A stretch of 64,000 bases of DNA from Kitasatospora purpeofusca (GTDB taxonomy: Bacteria; Actinomycetota; Actinomycetes; Streptomycetales; Streptomycetaceae): NCBI RefSeq assembly GCF_000718025.1, contig NZ_JODS01000016.1, positions 84,916 through 148,915 of the forward strand, in the 5' to 3' direction. Within the stretch, counting starts at the first letter, position 1; the number at the start of each line of letters is the position of its first letter. Positions 16,140 to 24,994 of the stretch are shown one piece after another. The notes under the pieces were generated by a model. It searched no databases. It had not been told where the DNA came from and worked only from the letters and a program-made list of their open reading frames with translations. A program made the position numbers and the translations under genes.

Positions 16140-17354
16140 CTACTCCAGCAGTTCGCCCATGTGGCAGTCGTCGGCGCGGATCGGCCAGAAGTGGTCCTCG
16201 GTGGCCCAGGCGGGCGGGTCGAGGGCGCGCAGGACGCCCTCGGCGATGTCGTCGAGGAACTCGCGGGGGCGGAAGACGGCCCATGGCGACGGATCCACCG
16301 GACGGCTCCAGCGGCGGCGCTCCGCACGCAGCCGCTCGTACGTCCACAGCACATGGAGCATCGTGCCGAGATCGCGGTGGAGGTAGGGCGCGGGCCGGTC
16401 GTCGTCGAACTCGTCGGACAGTTCGATCCGCCCGGTGGCGCCGTCGAGTGCGACATCGAGGTCGTACATCCATCGGCCGAGCGCCACGTACTCGCCCCGG
16501 TGGCGGCGACCTTCCGACTCCCCGTCGTCGGCAGGTGCGAAGTCGTCGGAGTGACGCTCCGCCATGGTCACCAGCGGCCCGTTGGACGGTACCGCCAGGG
16601 CGCAGCGCCCGGAGACCGGCAGGCCGACGTCGGTGAGCAGGCGTCGTGTCGGGCCGTGGACGAGGCGGTCGGGAAGCTCGTCCGGCCGGAACCGCCGTAC
16701 CGTGCCGTCGCCGGTCAGCTCGGCGAGATCCTCGACCAGGTCGGGACCGATCACGAACGACGTGTCGCCGGCCTTCCCCGGCTCGGCGCCCCACGCCAGC
16801 GCACGGACCAGCAGCGCGCTCTCCCAGTGCGCGGGCCTTCCACCGGTGCGCTCCCACAGCTCCGGGTCGGCCTCGCGCAGCTCCCGCAGACCGAGCCGCA
16901 CGGCAGCGTCGACGGTCGCGGGCCCGTACGGTGCCCCGTCGTCGCCCTCGGCCCGCTCGTAGTCGCCCGCGGCGCACAGCGTGATGGACTCCACCACCAT
17001 CATCAGCGCGATCAGGGCGCGCGGGCTGCTGGCCAGCAGGTCACGTCGGAGCAGCCCGTTCCCGTCGGGACACGCCAGGTACACCGCACCGCTCGCCCCG
17101 TCGAGCAGCACGACCACGTCCTCGCGCCCCGACGAGTACAGCGCCTCGCCCAGGACGAACAGCCCCTCGCCACCCTCGACGCCGAGGCCAGCGAACCGGT
17201 CCCCGACCGCCTCCGGGCGGCCGCCCGACGCGGCCCGCAGATCCAGATACGCGTAGCACCAGGACAGTTCGCCGTTCGCCAGCAGAGCCCGGCTCTCCCC
17301 GTCCGTCAGACCGGTCGGCCAGCTGCCGGCCTCCCCACTCTCGTCCAGTCCCAC
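16140..17354 (-). CDS. SUKH-4-like (possible immunity) protein
   Basis: 404 aa from GTG 17354, with AAGGGG upstream. Residues 10-125 have the SUKH-4 pattern: a Trp/Tyr-rich start, GLFVLGEAL, then VVLLDGASGAVYLACPDG and a helix SPRALIALMMVVE. The C-terminal part (DLGTMLHVLWTYERLRAE, DPPAWATEDHFWPIRADD) is an additional alpha/beta region. SUKH-superfamily proteins are antidotes of polymorphic toxins, binding and blocking a nuclease or deaminase. No toxin gene is visible here, so it could be an orphan immunity gene or have been co-opted. I am fairly sure of the fold, less so of the role. Confidence 0.6.
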   Translation of the reverse strand: MGLDESGEAGSWPTGLTDGESRALLANGELSWCYAYLDLRAASGGRPEAVGDRFAGLGVEGGEGLFVLGEALYSSGREDVVVLLDGASGAVYLACPDGNGLLRRDLLASSPRALIALMMVVESITLCAAGDYERAEGDDGAPYGPATVDAAVRLGLRELREADPELWERTGGRPAHWESALLVRALAWGAEPGKAGDTSFVIGPDLVEDLAELTGDGTVRRFRPDELPDRLVHGPTRRLLTDVGLPVSGRCALAVPSNGPLVTMAERHSDDFAPADDGESEGRRHRGEYVALGRWMYDLDVALDGATGRIELSDEFDDDRPAPYLHRDLGTMLHVLWTYERLRAERRRWSRPVDPSPWAVFRPREFLDDIAEGVLRALDPPAWATEDHFWPIRADDCHMGELLE

Positions 17355-17535
17355 CGCTGCGCCCCTTGCCTGGCCCTTCGTCGTCGGACGAGAGTAGCCC
17401 GGGCCACCGACGGAGGTGCTGGAGACGGTCAGCGGTACGGCGCGGGTCCCTCGGCGTGGCCCTCCGCACGGAGCTGTCCGGACCATGAGCGGTGGCGCAG
17501 CGCCGGCCGTTATCGGGGCGGTTCGAGGGCGCTGG

Positions 17536-18312
17536 TCAGTCGTCCGGCGGGGGAGAGGTCGGCTCGGCCTGGGTGAGCTCGGTCCATCGCCACAGTTCCT
17601 GCGTGTGACTGCCCGTCGCCGTGGCGAGGGCCACGTCGGCCGTCTGCTCGGGTGTGGGTTCGCCGTCGCGGGCGAGCAGGGTCAGTGGCCAGGTCGGGGT
17701 GCGGGGCCGGTCGTGGTCGAAAGGGGACCAGGCCCAGGGGCCGTCGAACCGCCACGCCCGTCCCCGGCGATCGGCGACCTCGTCGCCCGCGGCGAGGAAC
17801 GCGTAGGGGCGCAGGAGCAGTTCGAGGCGGATCGGCTCACCGCCTGCAGGGTCGATGGCGAATTCCTGCTCCTCGGACTCGGACTCGGGTGTGTGGCTCT
17901 CCCCTTGCGGCAGGACCTCCAGGAGGGACGCGGGCCGGGGCAGCATGCCGGTGACCAGGGGCGGGTCGAAGTGGTGGGTCGCCACGACATGGACCACGGT
18001 CGGCGGGATCCCCACCAGGCAGGTGTCACCTGCCCGGAGCCTGTCGGCGGTCGGCTCGGTCCGGTAGTACAGACGCCGCGCCTCGCGGCTCCCGGGTGTC
18101 GGAATCGCGAAGTCGCCATTCCAGTCGATGCCCCCCGGCGCGGGGTCGGGCTCTGCCCATGGCCAGCGCACGGAGATGTGGAAGCGGGAGATCGCGGTGA
18201 CAGTGACCCGGGTGAACGGGCACTCCAGCATCAGCACATCTCCGGTCCGGAACCGGAAGTCACCGTGGCGGCCCTGTCGGTCTGCGCCCGGCGCTTGTGC
18301 CTGCTTGTGCAC
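17536..18312 (-). CDS. hypothetical protein
   Basis: 258 aa beginning at GTG 18312 after GGGGGA. No family recognised. The N-terminal part (FRFRTGDVLMLECPFTRVTVTAI) is beta-rich and could be a DUF-type barrel. The middle (HTPESESEEQEFAID) is acidic and probably flexible. The C-terminus is rich in Pro and Trp. No membrane helices or signal peptide. It lies between the SUKH-4-like gene and an SDR in the same orientation but with gaps of 181 and 46 bp, so co-transcription with the SDR is possible. Confidence 0.65.
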   Translation of the reverse strand: MHKQAQAPGADRQGRHGDFRFRTGDVLMLECPFTRVTVTAISRFHISVRWPWAEPDPAPGGIDWNGDFAIPTPGSREARRLYYRTEPTADRLRAGDTCLVGIPPTVVHVVATHHFDPPLVTGMLPRPASLLEVLPQGESHTPESESEEQEFAIDPAGGEPIRLELLLRPYAFLAAGDEVADRRGRAWRFDGPWAWSPFDHDRPRTPTWPLTLLARDGEPTPEQTADVALATATGSHTQELWRWTELTQAEPTSPPPDD

Positions 18313-18358
18313 TACGTCCCCCTTCCACGCCGGTGATCATGGCAGATCCGGGCGACCA

Positions 18359-19312
18359 TTACCGGCTCGTGGTGAAGGTCGGGTCGACGCCGACCAGGTC
18401 GCGGCTGGCCGACCAGAGGCGTGCCGCGACGGTGGTGTCGGTGAGGTGGTTCCAGAGCGGTTCGGTCGTGGGTGTGCCGCGCAGGCCGAACGCCCGGGGC
18501 CCCAGCATCTGGCCACCGCGGACGCTCGGGTCGAGGACGGCCCGGACGGCGGGCCAGGCGCCGGCGTCCTTGCCCTGGACGACGAGGCCGAGCGGCAGGT
18601 GGCTCAGCCGCTCGCGGGTGGTGCGGACATGGATCGGAGGGCGCGAGGGGGTGAGGGAGTCGAGCGCGCCGCCCGGGTGGACGAGCACGCTGAGGGTTGT
18701 GCTGCCGGCGGCGCGCAGGCGGCGGTCGAGGTCGAGGGAGAAGAGCATCTGGGCCAGCTTGGAGCGGGAGTAGGCGCGCTTCGGTCGGTAGTCGTGCGTG
18801 CTCTGGAGGTCGTCGAGGTCCAGGCGTTCGGACTTGGCGGCGAAGCTGCCGGTGGTGACGATCCGGCTCCCCGGGGTCGCCAGGAGCAGGGGAGCCAGGT
18901 GGTGGGTCAGCGCGAAGTGCCCCAGGTGGTTGGTCGCGAACATCAGCTCGTGGCCGTCCGCGGTCTCGCGGCGCGGTGGACGGTCGAGCGCCACCCCGGC
19001 GTTGTGGACGACCGCGTCGAGGCGGTCCAGCCCGAGCGCGTCCACGGATGCCCGGAGCGAAGCGTGATCGGCCAGGTCCAGGGGCAGGTGCCGCACCTCG
19101 GCACCGGGGACGCGCGAGCCGATGGACGCGATCGCGGCTCCGGCCTTCACCGGGTCGCGACTGCCGAGCACGACCGTGGCCCCGGTTCCGGCGAGCTGCT
19201 CGGCGACGAAGTACCCGATGCCCGCGTTGCCGCCGGTGACCAGAAAGCACTTCCCCTCGGCGCGGGGCAGTCGATGGACGTCCCACGGCGGGGCCTGGGG
19301 TACGGAGGGCAT
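18359..19312 (-). CDS. short-chain dehydrogenase/reductase
   Basis: 317 aa. The Rossmann motif TGGNAGIGYFVAE gives NADP binding, NAG occurs in VVHNAGVAL, Ser in TTGSFAAKSE, and the catalytic pair is YSRSK (YxxxK). The SDR is of the retinol-dehydrogenase/protochlorophyllide-reductase-like type with an extended C-terminus (about 80 residues after VHPGGAL). The start is ATG 19312 with GGGAG 7 nt upstream. It reduces an unknown carbonyl in the cytoplasm. Monocistronic or ahead of the hypothetical gene. Confidence 0.85.
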   Translation of the reverse strand: MPSVPQAPPWDVHRLPRAEGKCFLVTGGNAGIGYFVAEQLAGTGATVVLGSRDPVKAGAAIASIGSRVPGAEVRHLPLDLADHASLRASVDALGLDRLDAVVHNAGVALDRPPRRETADGHELMFATNHLGHFALTHHLAPLLLATPGSRIVTTGSFAAKSERLDLDDLQSTHDYRPKRAYSRSKLAQMLFSLDLDRRLRAAGSTTLSVLVHPGGALDSLTPSRPPIHVRTTRERLSHLPLGLVVQGKDAGAWPAVRAVLDPSVRGGQMLGPRAFGLRGTPTTEPLWNHLTDTTVAARLWSASRDLVGVDPTFTTSR

Positions 19313-19658
19313 GGCGGGCTCCCGGAGCTCGGAGTGGTCTGACGGGCGGGGCGGCATTCACGGCTGCTCACGCCCAGTCCCTACCGTCCCGGGGGCCACC
19401 CACATCCCACCGACAGGTCACTGTCCCCGCTCACAGCCGACCGGCACCCGCGCCCCCGGCGGGGCATGGCGAACCGGCGTTGTGGGGCCGCACCGCCGTT
19501 CAGGACGACGAGATCGGGCTCTCAGCGCGGTTCACCATCGAGGAACCGACCGGGTCGCTCGTGGCGACTGCACAGTCATGAGTGCGGCGGTCTCAGGCAC
19601 GACCGTCCCAGGGTGATGTCCCGCTGGACCGAGTGGTGGTGAGGGTCCGCCCGAGGGG
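19313..19658. other. intergenic with a short coding-like tail
   Basis: No gene recognised. A plus-strand stretch ending at the TGA at 19579-19581 reads DEIGLSARFTIEEPTGS, which looks protein-like and may be a gene remnant, but is too short to assign. Confidence 0.35.
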
Positions 19659-19806
19659 GTTTGCGGCGATGGATCGGGGTGAGAAGAGGGTGCGGTGGGC
19701 GAGAGCGAGGTCCGGACGGCGAAAATCCCCTCTTCGCCGTTCGGACCCGTCCACCGCGTTCAGAGCCCCGGCCATCGTGACGACCGCACACCGGTCGCCG
19801 GGCACC
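19659..19806. repeat. structured dispersed repeat, copy B
   Basis: Second copy of the element at 13342-13490. The outer stem is 19692-19701 with 19748-19757 (one G-U pair); the inner stem is 19709-19722 with 19734-19747. Compared with copy A it lost one G on the left and one C on the right of the inner stem, keeping the pairing. It lies next to the polysaccharide-lyase remnant. Confidence 0.85.
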
Positions 19807-20157
19807 GGTGACAATGTCGGGCTCGGTACTTCGGCGACGGGATCGACATGGCCGGTGGCGTGGTCCAAGGCGCGGACCGTGCGTGACGGGCTCCTCCGGG
19901 AGTTCAGCTGAGTCACCGTCGGCGTTCGGTCCTGCGGGAGTGGAACCGCGTCGGTGGGTGCCCGGTTTGCGGCGGCGATGGGCAAGGTGCCGACGGCGAC
20001 AGCGACGGACCCTGTGGTGAAGGCGACGGCGACACCTGCCCCGGTACCGGTTGTGGACAGCTCTGTTGTGGCGGGCGGAACAGGTTGGTCGATGGTGAGG
20101 GCCGGCGTGGCCTGCGGTGGTGTCGTGGGTGGGGCGGGTGTGGGGAGCGTCGACGGC

Positions 20158-20639
20158 GGTGCGGCGGATCCCGGTTCTGAAGTGCGGTGGCTCGCCTCGG
20201 TGGTAGTTGTTGTCGCCGTGGTGGGAGCCGACCTGGACGAACCCGGTGCGGACGGGGTGGACCAGGTGATGTCGAAGGTCCAGCGGTTCCAGTGTCCGAA
20301 CTGCACTGTGCCGAGCGGGATCAGGGTCTCGTACTCCGCGAAGGTGGCGAGGTCCTTGAGCCAGTGGACCTTGAGCCGCCGGTCGGCGCCGTGCACCGAG
20401 AGCACCAGGACCGGCTTGACGCCGTCGTTGCCGGGCTGGGTGCTGAACCACTGGGCGACGATCGTGTCGTCGTCGACGTGCTTCCAGTCCTTCGGGAAGT
20501 AGTTGGCGAAGTCGAAGCGGTGGCGCTCGGCGTTCAGGCCCTTCAGGGCAAGTTCGGCGCGGAACGAGGTCCCGTTGGCCGGCACGTTGAACTTCGCGGC
20601 GGTTCGTGTTCCGCCGGGTGGGGCAGGAGCAGCGTTCAC
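20158..20639 (-). pseudogene. polysaccharide lyase (heparinase I-like fold) remnant
   Basis: From 20639 to about 20258 the minus strand reads a typical beta-jelly-roll lyase segment: FRAELALKG, DFANYFPKDWKHVDDDTIVAQW, then VLVLSVHGADRRLKVHWLKD and GHWNRWTFDITWS. The frame then shifts by one near 20247-20258. The other frame continues TGFVQVGSHHGDNNYHRGEP and FRTGIRR, the expected next strands. The amino-terminal quarter and the carboxy-terminal part are missing. The frame after the shift runs into unrelated Thr/Pro-rich sequence and repeat copy B. It is a degraded secreted polysaccharide-degrading gene. Confidence 0.7.
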
Positions 20640-20703
20640 GGCACCGAACCGGCCGCCCGGCCCGCGACGTTGCCCGACCGTGATCAGGTGCCGCGTGGAC
20701 CCG

Positions 20704-21540
20704 TCAGCGGGCGGTGAGGACGCCCAGCAGCCTGGTCACCTCGGTGGCCACCGTGTCGCGTGCCGGACCGAGGTAGGTGCGCGGGTCGACGGTGTCGGGT
20801 GCCGCTCGCAGGCGGTCGGACACGGTGCGGGTGAAGAGCTTGTTGAGGTGGGTGGAGATGTTGATCTTCGTCATGCCGGCGGCGACGGCCTTGGCGAGGT
20901 CTGCGTCGCCGACGCCCGAGGAACCGTGCAGGACGAGCGGCACGTCGAGGCCGGCGCGCAGCCGGGCTATCAGGTCGAGGTCCAGGGCGGCGTCACGGGT
21001 GAGCATCGCGTGGGAGCTCCCCACGGCGACGGCCAGGGCGTCGACGGCGGTGGCGGCGGTGAACGCGCGCGCTTCGTCGGGGTCGGTGCGGACGCCCGGG
21101 GCGTGGGCGCCGTCCTTGCCGCCGATCTCGCCGAGTTCGGCCTCGACCCAGACGCCGGCTTGGTGGCAGTGCTCGGCGATCTGCCGGGTGGCGGACACGT
21201 TGGCGTCGTAGTCGAGCCTGGACGCGTCGAACATGACCGAGGTGAAGCCCAGGTCGACGGCCTCGTGGACGAGTTCGGGGGACTCCGCGTGGTCGAGGTG
21301 GACGGCCACCGGCACCGAGGCCGCCCGGGCGAGCGCGAGCGAGGCGAGGGCGATCGGGGCGAGCGCACCGTGGTAGCGGACGGTGTTCTCGCTGATCTGG
21401 AGGACGACGGGCCGGCCGGCCCGTTCCGCGCCGGTCACGATGGCCTCGGCGTGCTCGATCTGCACGACGTTGAACGCCCCGACGCCGTGGGCGCCGGTGC
21501 GGGCGGGGCCGACGATGTCGCCGGTGGGTGTCAGAGGCAT
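20704..21540 (-). CDS. class II aldolase, tagatose/fructose-1,6-bisphosphate type (GatY/KbaY-like)
   Basis: 278 aa. The class II zinc ligands are visible: HLDHAES (His and catalytic Asp region at about 85), EAELGEIGGKDG, and VAVGSSHAM with LVLHGSSGVGD near the phosphate-binding end. KINISTHLN follows. The enzyme cleaves tagatose or fructose 1,6-bisphosphate to glyceraldehyde-3-P and dihydroxyacetone-P. Its length (278) and GKDGAHAP loop fit the GatY/KbaY/agaY branch, not the longer Fba class. It sits last in a minus-strand catabolic set behind the SIS isomerase, which supports the tagatose-P route. Confidence 0.87.
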   Translation of the reverse strand: MPLTPTGDIVGPARTGAHGVGAFNVVQIEHAEAIVTGAERAGRPVVLQISENTVRYHGALAPIALASLALARAASVPVAVHLDHAESPELVHEAVDLGFTSVMFDASRLDYDANVSATRQIAEHCHQAGVWVEAELGEIGGKDGAHAPGVRTDPDEARAFTAATAVDALAVAVGSSHAMLTRDAALDLDLIARLRAGLDVPLVLHGSSGVGDADLAKAVAAGMTKINISTHLNKLFTRTVSDRLRAAPDTVDPRTYLGPARDTVATEVTRLLGVLTAR

Positions 21541-21638
21541 GAGGGTTCTCCACGAAGGCGCTGGTGGTGTGCGCGGTGCAGGGAGTCCGCGCGGGGAGGG
21601 CGTAAGGGAGGGCGTGGCGGAGCGGAAGGGACGGGTGG

Positions 21639-22589
21639 TCAGGCGGCGGCGGGGCCTAGGATCACCGATCGGGTGAGGTTGCGGGGGCGGTCGGGGTCGT
21701 AGCCCCGGGCCTCGGCGAGGAGCACGGCCAGCCGCTGGACGAGGATCAGGTCGGCGAGCGGGTCGAGGGATCCGGATCCGCCCCCCGAGGCCTGCCGGAA
21801 GAGTCCGCCGACCCGGGCGACGTCGTCGGCGAGGCCCTGCGGCGCGGGACCGAACAGCCAGGCGACCCGGCCGGGGCCGGTGATGCTGATCGGGCCGTGG
21901 CGGTACTCCATGGCGGGGTAGGCCTCGGTCCAGGCGCCCGCGGCCTCGCGCATCTTCAGGCCGGCTTCGAGGGCGAGGCCGTACGTCCATCCCGTGCCGA
22001 GGAAGGTGAACTGGTCGGCGCCGCTCAGCTCGGGAGCCAAGGGGGTGTCGAGGGCGAGTCGGGCGTCCTGGACGGCCTCGGCGACCGGGCGCACCCCGGC
22101 GGGCAGGGTGCCCTCGGCCTCCAGGTGTGCGCGCAGCAGGACGAGCGCGGTGGTGGCGAACCGGGTCTGGACGACCGATTCCTCGTCGGCGAAGTCGAGC
22201 ACGACGGCGTGGTCGGCGGCCGTCATCACGGGGGTCGCCGGGTCGGCGGTGAGGGCGGTGGTCGGGACGCTCCCCTTGAGCTTCGCCAGCAGGTCGACGA
22301 CCTCGGTGGTGGTGCCGGAGCGGGTGAGGGCCACGACGCGGTCGTAGGCGCGGCCGAGCGGGAACTCGGAGGCCGCGAAAGCGTCGGTCTCGCCGTGGCC
22401 GCCGCTCTCGCGCAGTTGCGCGTAGGCGTGGGCCATGAACCAGGAGGTGCCGCAGCCGACCACCGCGACCCGCTCACCGCGGCGCGGCAGCGCGTCGGTG
22501 TGCGAGCCGGCGGAGCGGGCCGCCTGCGACCAGGTCGCGGGCTGCGAGGCGATCTCGACGGAGGTGCGGGAGGTTTCGAAGGTGGTCAC
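21639..22589 (-). CDS. SIS-domain sugar isomerase/deaminase, AgaS-like
   Basis: 316 aa from GTG with AAGGAA 6 nt upstream. Two SIS domains are seen. The first has VAVVGCGTSWFMAHAY and VVALTRSGTTTEVVDLL; the second has FTFLGTGWTYGLALEAGLKMRE followed by EYRHGPISI, with the conserved Glu-His pair. Proteins of this layout without an N-terminal amidotransferase domain include AgaS (galactosamine-6-P deaminase/isomerase) and related frlB-type enzymes. Together with the aldolase, PfkB and ROK genes this points to amino-galactose degradation. It has its own sigma-A-like promoter and inverted repeat. Confidence 0.78.
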   Translation of the reverse strand: MTTFETSRTSVEIASQPATWSQAARSAGSHTDALPRRGERVAVVGCGTSWFMAHAYAQLRESGGHGETDAFAASEFPLGRAYDRVVALTRSGTTTEVVDLLAKLKGSVPTTALTADPATPVMTAADHAVVLDFADEESVVQTRFATTALVLLRAHLEAEGTLPAGVRPVAEAVQDARLALDTPLAPELSGADQFTFLGTGWTYGLALEAGLKMREAAGAWTEAYPAMEYRHGPISITGPGRVAWLFGPAPQGLADDVARVGGLFRQASGGGSGSLDPLADLILVQRLAVLLAEARGYDPDRPRNLTRSVILGPAAA

Positions 22590-22658
22590 GCGGGTTCCTT
22601 GCGGTGGGAGCGGGCGGAGGGGGCCGGAGGAGGTGGAGCGGGTGTCCGGTTGCTCAGC

Positions 22659-22729
22659 ATGCTGTTTCACAAGCAGTCTTTCTGTCAAGAGTTGCTCGTA
22701 AATCGCAGATATCAATCACTATCGAGCAA
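22659..22729 (-). promoter_or_regulatory. promoter and inverted-repeat operator of the SIS gene
   Basis: On the minus strand TTGACA (22683-22688) and CAGCAT (22659-22664) are separated by 18 bp. Just upstream are TTGCTCG (22692-22698) and CGAGCAA (22723-22729), a perfect 7-bp inverted repeat with 24 bp between. The TGCTCGT core recurs before the ABC importer at 26093. Confidence 0.65.
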
Positions 22730-22749
22730 ACATCACGACGTGAGGAGAG

Positions 22750-23682
22750 TCATCGCCCCGGGCCCGGCGGGACCGCCTCGACGACGACCCGGGGGAGCAG
22801 CCGCCGGAAGACAGCGGTGTCGACCTCGCCGGCGACCGGGCAGGGGACGGCGGCGGCCGACAGGGCCACCGCCCTGCGGAGGATGTCCGGCCAGGCCGAG
22901 CCCGCGTCCTGCCCGGCGGCGATCGCAGCCACGCAGGCGTCGCCCGCGCCCGTCGGATTGCCGGCCAGACGTTCCGGGGGCACTGCCCGCCAGGTGCCCT
23001 CCGGGGTGACGGCGTGCAGACCGTCGGCGCCGGCGGAGGCCACGACCGTGCGGGCGCCCAGGGAGCGCAGCGCGGCGGCCGCACCGACCGGGTCCGACTG
23101 CCCGGTCGCCGCGGCGATCTCCTCGGCGTTGGGTTTGACCACGTCGGGCCTGGCTTCGAGGGCCCGGAGGAGGTCCGGACCGCTGGTGTCGAGCACCGTG
23201 AGCGCGCCGGCCGCCGCCGCAGTGCGCACCAACTGGGCGTAGGCGTCCGCAGGAAGGCCGGGCGGGGTACTTCCGCTGAGGACCACCACGCGTGCCGCCA
23301 CGACCAGATCGGCGTAGCGGCGGTGGAAACGCTGCCACTCGGTCTCGGTCACCGACGGCCCGCGCCCGTTGAACACGGTGGCGTCGCCGTCGTCGCGCGA
23401 GACGACGGCGAGGGTCCGGCGTGACTCGCCGGCCACCTCGACGAACTCGCTCCGGATCCGGGCGCTGTGGAGTTCGTCGAGGATCCGGCGGCCGGTGGAC
23501 CCGCCCACCAGGCCGGTGGCCACCGGGTCGTGCCCGAGGACGCCGAGCACGCGGGCGACGTTGATCCCCTTGCCGCCCGCCCGTTCCTGCGCGTCGTCGA
23601 CGCGGTGGGAGGTGCGGGGGCGCAGGCTGTCGACGCTCCAGGTGGCGTCGAGCGCGGCGTTGAGGGTGACGGTGAGGATCAT
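22750..23682 (-). CDS. PfkB-family 1-phosphofructokinase / tagatose-6-phosphate kinase
   Basis: 310 aa. The N-terminal LTVTLNAALDATW is diagnostic of the LacC/FruK branch. Residues near 35-40 give AGGKGINVAR (substrate and first PfkB signature). The C-terminal ANPTGAGDACVA-like NPTGAGDACVAAI carries the catalytic Asp. It phosphorylates tagatose-6-P or fructose-1-P with ATP to the 1,6-bisphosphate used by the aldolase. The ATG overlaps the stop of the ROK gene (ATGA), so both are translated together. The overall order ROK, PfkB, SIS, aldolase argues for tagatose-6-P. Confidence 0.87.
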   Translation of the reverse strand: MILTVTLNAALDATWSVDSLRPRTSHRVDDAQERAGGKGINVARVLGVLGHDPVATGLVGGSTGRRILDELHSARIRSEFVEVAGESRRTLAVVSRDDGDATVFNGRGPSVTETEWQRFHRRYADLVVAARVVVLSGSTPPGLPADAYAQLVRTAAAAGALTVLDTSGPDLLRALEARPDVVKPNAEEIAAATGQSDPVGAAAALRSLGARTVVASAGADGLHAVTPEGTWRAVPPERLAGNPTGAGDACVAAIAAGQDAGSAWPDILRRAVALSAAAVPCPVAGEVDTAVFRRLLPRVVVEAVPPGPGR

Positions 23683-24698
23683 CGGACGGGTGCTCCCGTC
23701 CGGCCGGCGGTGACGGGGTGTCCGGCCGCCCGCCAGGCCGCGAGGCCGGCGCCGAGACAGGCCGCCCGGTCCCCGAGTTCGGCCCGCACGACCACGGGAC
23801 GGCGCTGGAAGGTGAGCCGCTCCGCCAGGCCGGCCCGCACGGGGTCGAGCAGCAGCCGGTCCGCCTCGGCGAGACCGCCGCCCAGGACGATCAGTTCCGG
23901 TGAGAGCAGGGTGGCGGTGGTGGCGAGTGCTTCCGCCAGTCCGGTCGCGGCCCGGTCCCAGACCGCTCGCGCCACCGGGTCGCCCTGCGCGGTGAGGGCG
24001 GCCACGTCGGCCGCGCCGGAGACGGGCCGGCCGGTGCGGGCGGTGTAGGCGGACGCCACGGCGGCGGCGGAGGCCACCGTCTCCAGGCAGTCGGCGCCAC
24101 CGCAGGCGCACGCCCCCGCCCCGGACGGGACGGGGATGTGGCCGATCTCGCCCGCGTACCCGCCGGCCAGCAGCGGCCGGCCGTCGCAGACGAGGGCCGC
24201 GGCGATGCCGGTCCCGATGGCGACGAACAGGACGTCGGCAGCCCCGCGGGCGGCGCCCATCGCGCATTCGGCGACACCGCCCGCGCGGACGTCGTGGCCC
24301 AGGGCGACGGGCAGGCCGGTGCGCTCCTCCAGCAGGGCGGCGAGCGGGAGGTCGCTCCAGCCGAGGTTCACCGACCGGACGGCGCGCCGGCGGACGTCGT
24401 CCACGATGCCGGGGACGGCCACCCCCGTGTGGTGCACCGGGAGTCCGGACCCGACGGCCGATCGGTTCAGGTCGAGCAGGGTGTCCGTGATGGCGTCGAG
24501 GACGGCGGCGGGCCCGTCGGCGCGCGGAGTGGGTCGGTGCACGGTGTGCAGCGGCCGCATGCCGTGGTCGAGCACGGCGCCCTTCATCCCGGTGCCGCCG
24601 ACGTCGAGTGCGATCACGCAGCCCGGCGGGTGCTCGTCGGGCGGGGGCACGGCTGGGGGAGTGGGGTCGGCCGGGCGCGGGGAGGGGTTGCTGATCAT
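23679..24698 (-). CDS. ROK-family sugar kinase
   Basis: 339 aa. The phosphate motif ALDVGGTGMKGAV is at about 30-42, VAVPGIVDD follows, then the ROK signature with LFVAIGTGIAAALV and GGYAGEIGHIPV. The structural zinc site is HIPV...CACGGADCLE. The catalytic base is in GLPVALGHDVRAGG. ROK kinases phosphorylate glucose, GlcNAc, ManNAc, GalNAc or allose at the C6 hydroxyl or similar. First gene of the minus-strand operon, divergent from the DeoR gene; I infer a GalNAc/galactosamine kinase role from context only. Confidence 0.87.
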   Translation of the reverse strand: MISNPSPRPADPTPPAVPPPDEHPPGCVIALDVGGTGMKGAVLDHGMRPLHTVHRPTPRADGPAAVLDAITDTLLDLNRSAVGSGLPVHHTGVAVPGIVDDVRRRAVRSVNLGWSDLPLAALLEERTGLPVALGHDVRAGGVAECAMGAARGAADVLFVAIGTGIAAALVCDGRPLLAGGYAGEIGHIPVPSGAGACACGGADCLETVASAAAVASAYTARTGRPVSGAADVAALTAQGDPVARAVWDRAATGLAEALATTATLLSPELIVLGGGLAEADRLLLDPVRAGLAERLTFQRRPVVVRAELGDRAACLGAGLAAWRAAGHPVTAGRTGAPVR

Positions 24699-24724
24699 GG
24701 GTGTCGAACCATCCTGGATGATCG

Positions 24725-24771
24725 AAGATGCGCACTGATTGCGCTTAAGATGCGAAATCCATCAAGATGTG
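24725..24771. promoter_or_regulatory. three direct repeats AAGATGYG in a divergent promoter
   Basis: AAGATGCG (24725), AAGATGCG (24747) and AAGATGTG (24764) lie 22 and 17 bp apart between the ROK operon and the DeoR regulator. DeoR-family proteins bind multiple direct repeats, so these are candidate sites of the regulator encoded next door. Confidence 0.55.
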
Positions 24772-24994
24772 TGAGCGCAGTATCCACGCGGAAGGCTTGC
24801 CGAGTCCAGAGGTCGGCCGCCGAATGTCGTGTGACGTGCGCGGCTTGCCCGTGCCACGCCTTGCGCGACGCTGCGGCGATACGATCAACTCCGCGCACAC
24901 GTCCCGGGTCGGCGGACCGGCCGCCCGAGGCGGCATCCGTTCCCGCCGGGCGCGGTGCGGTGCCGGAGTTCCAGTCGAAGAAGGGTTGCTGCGC

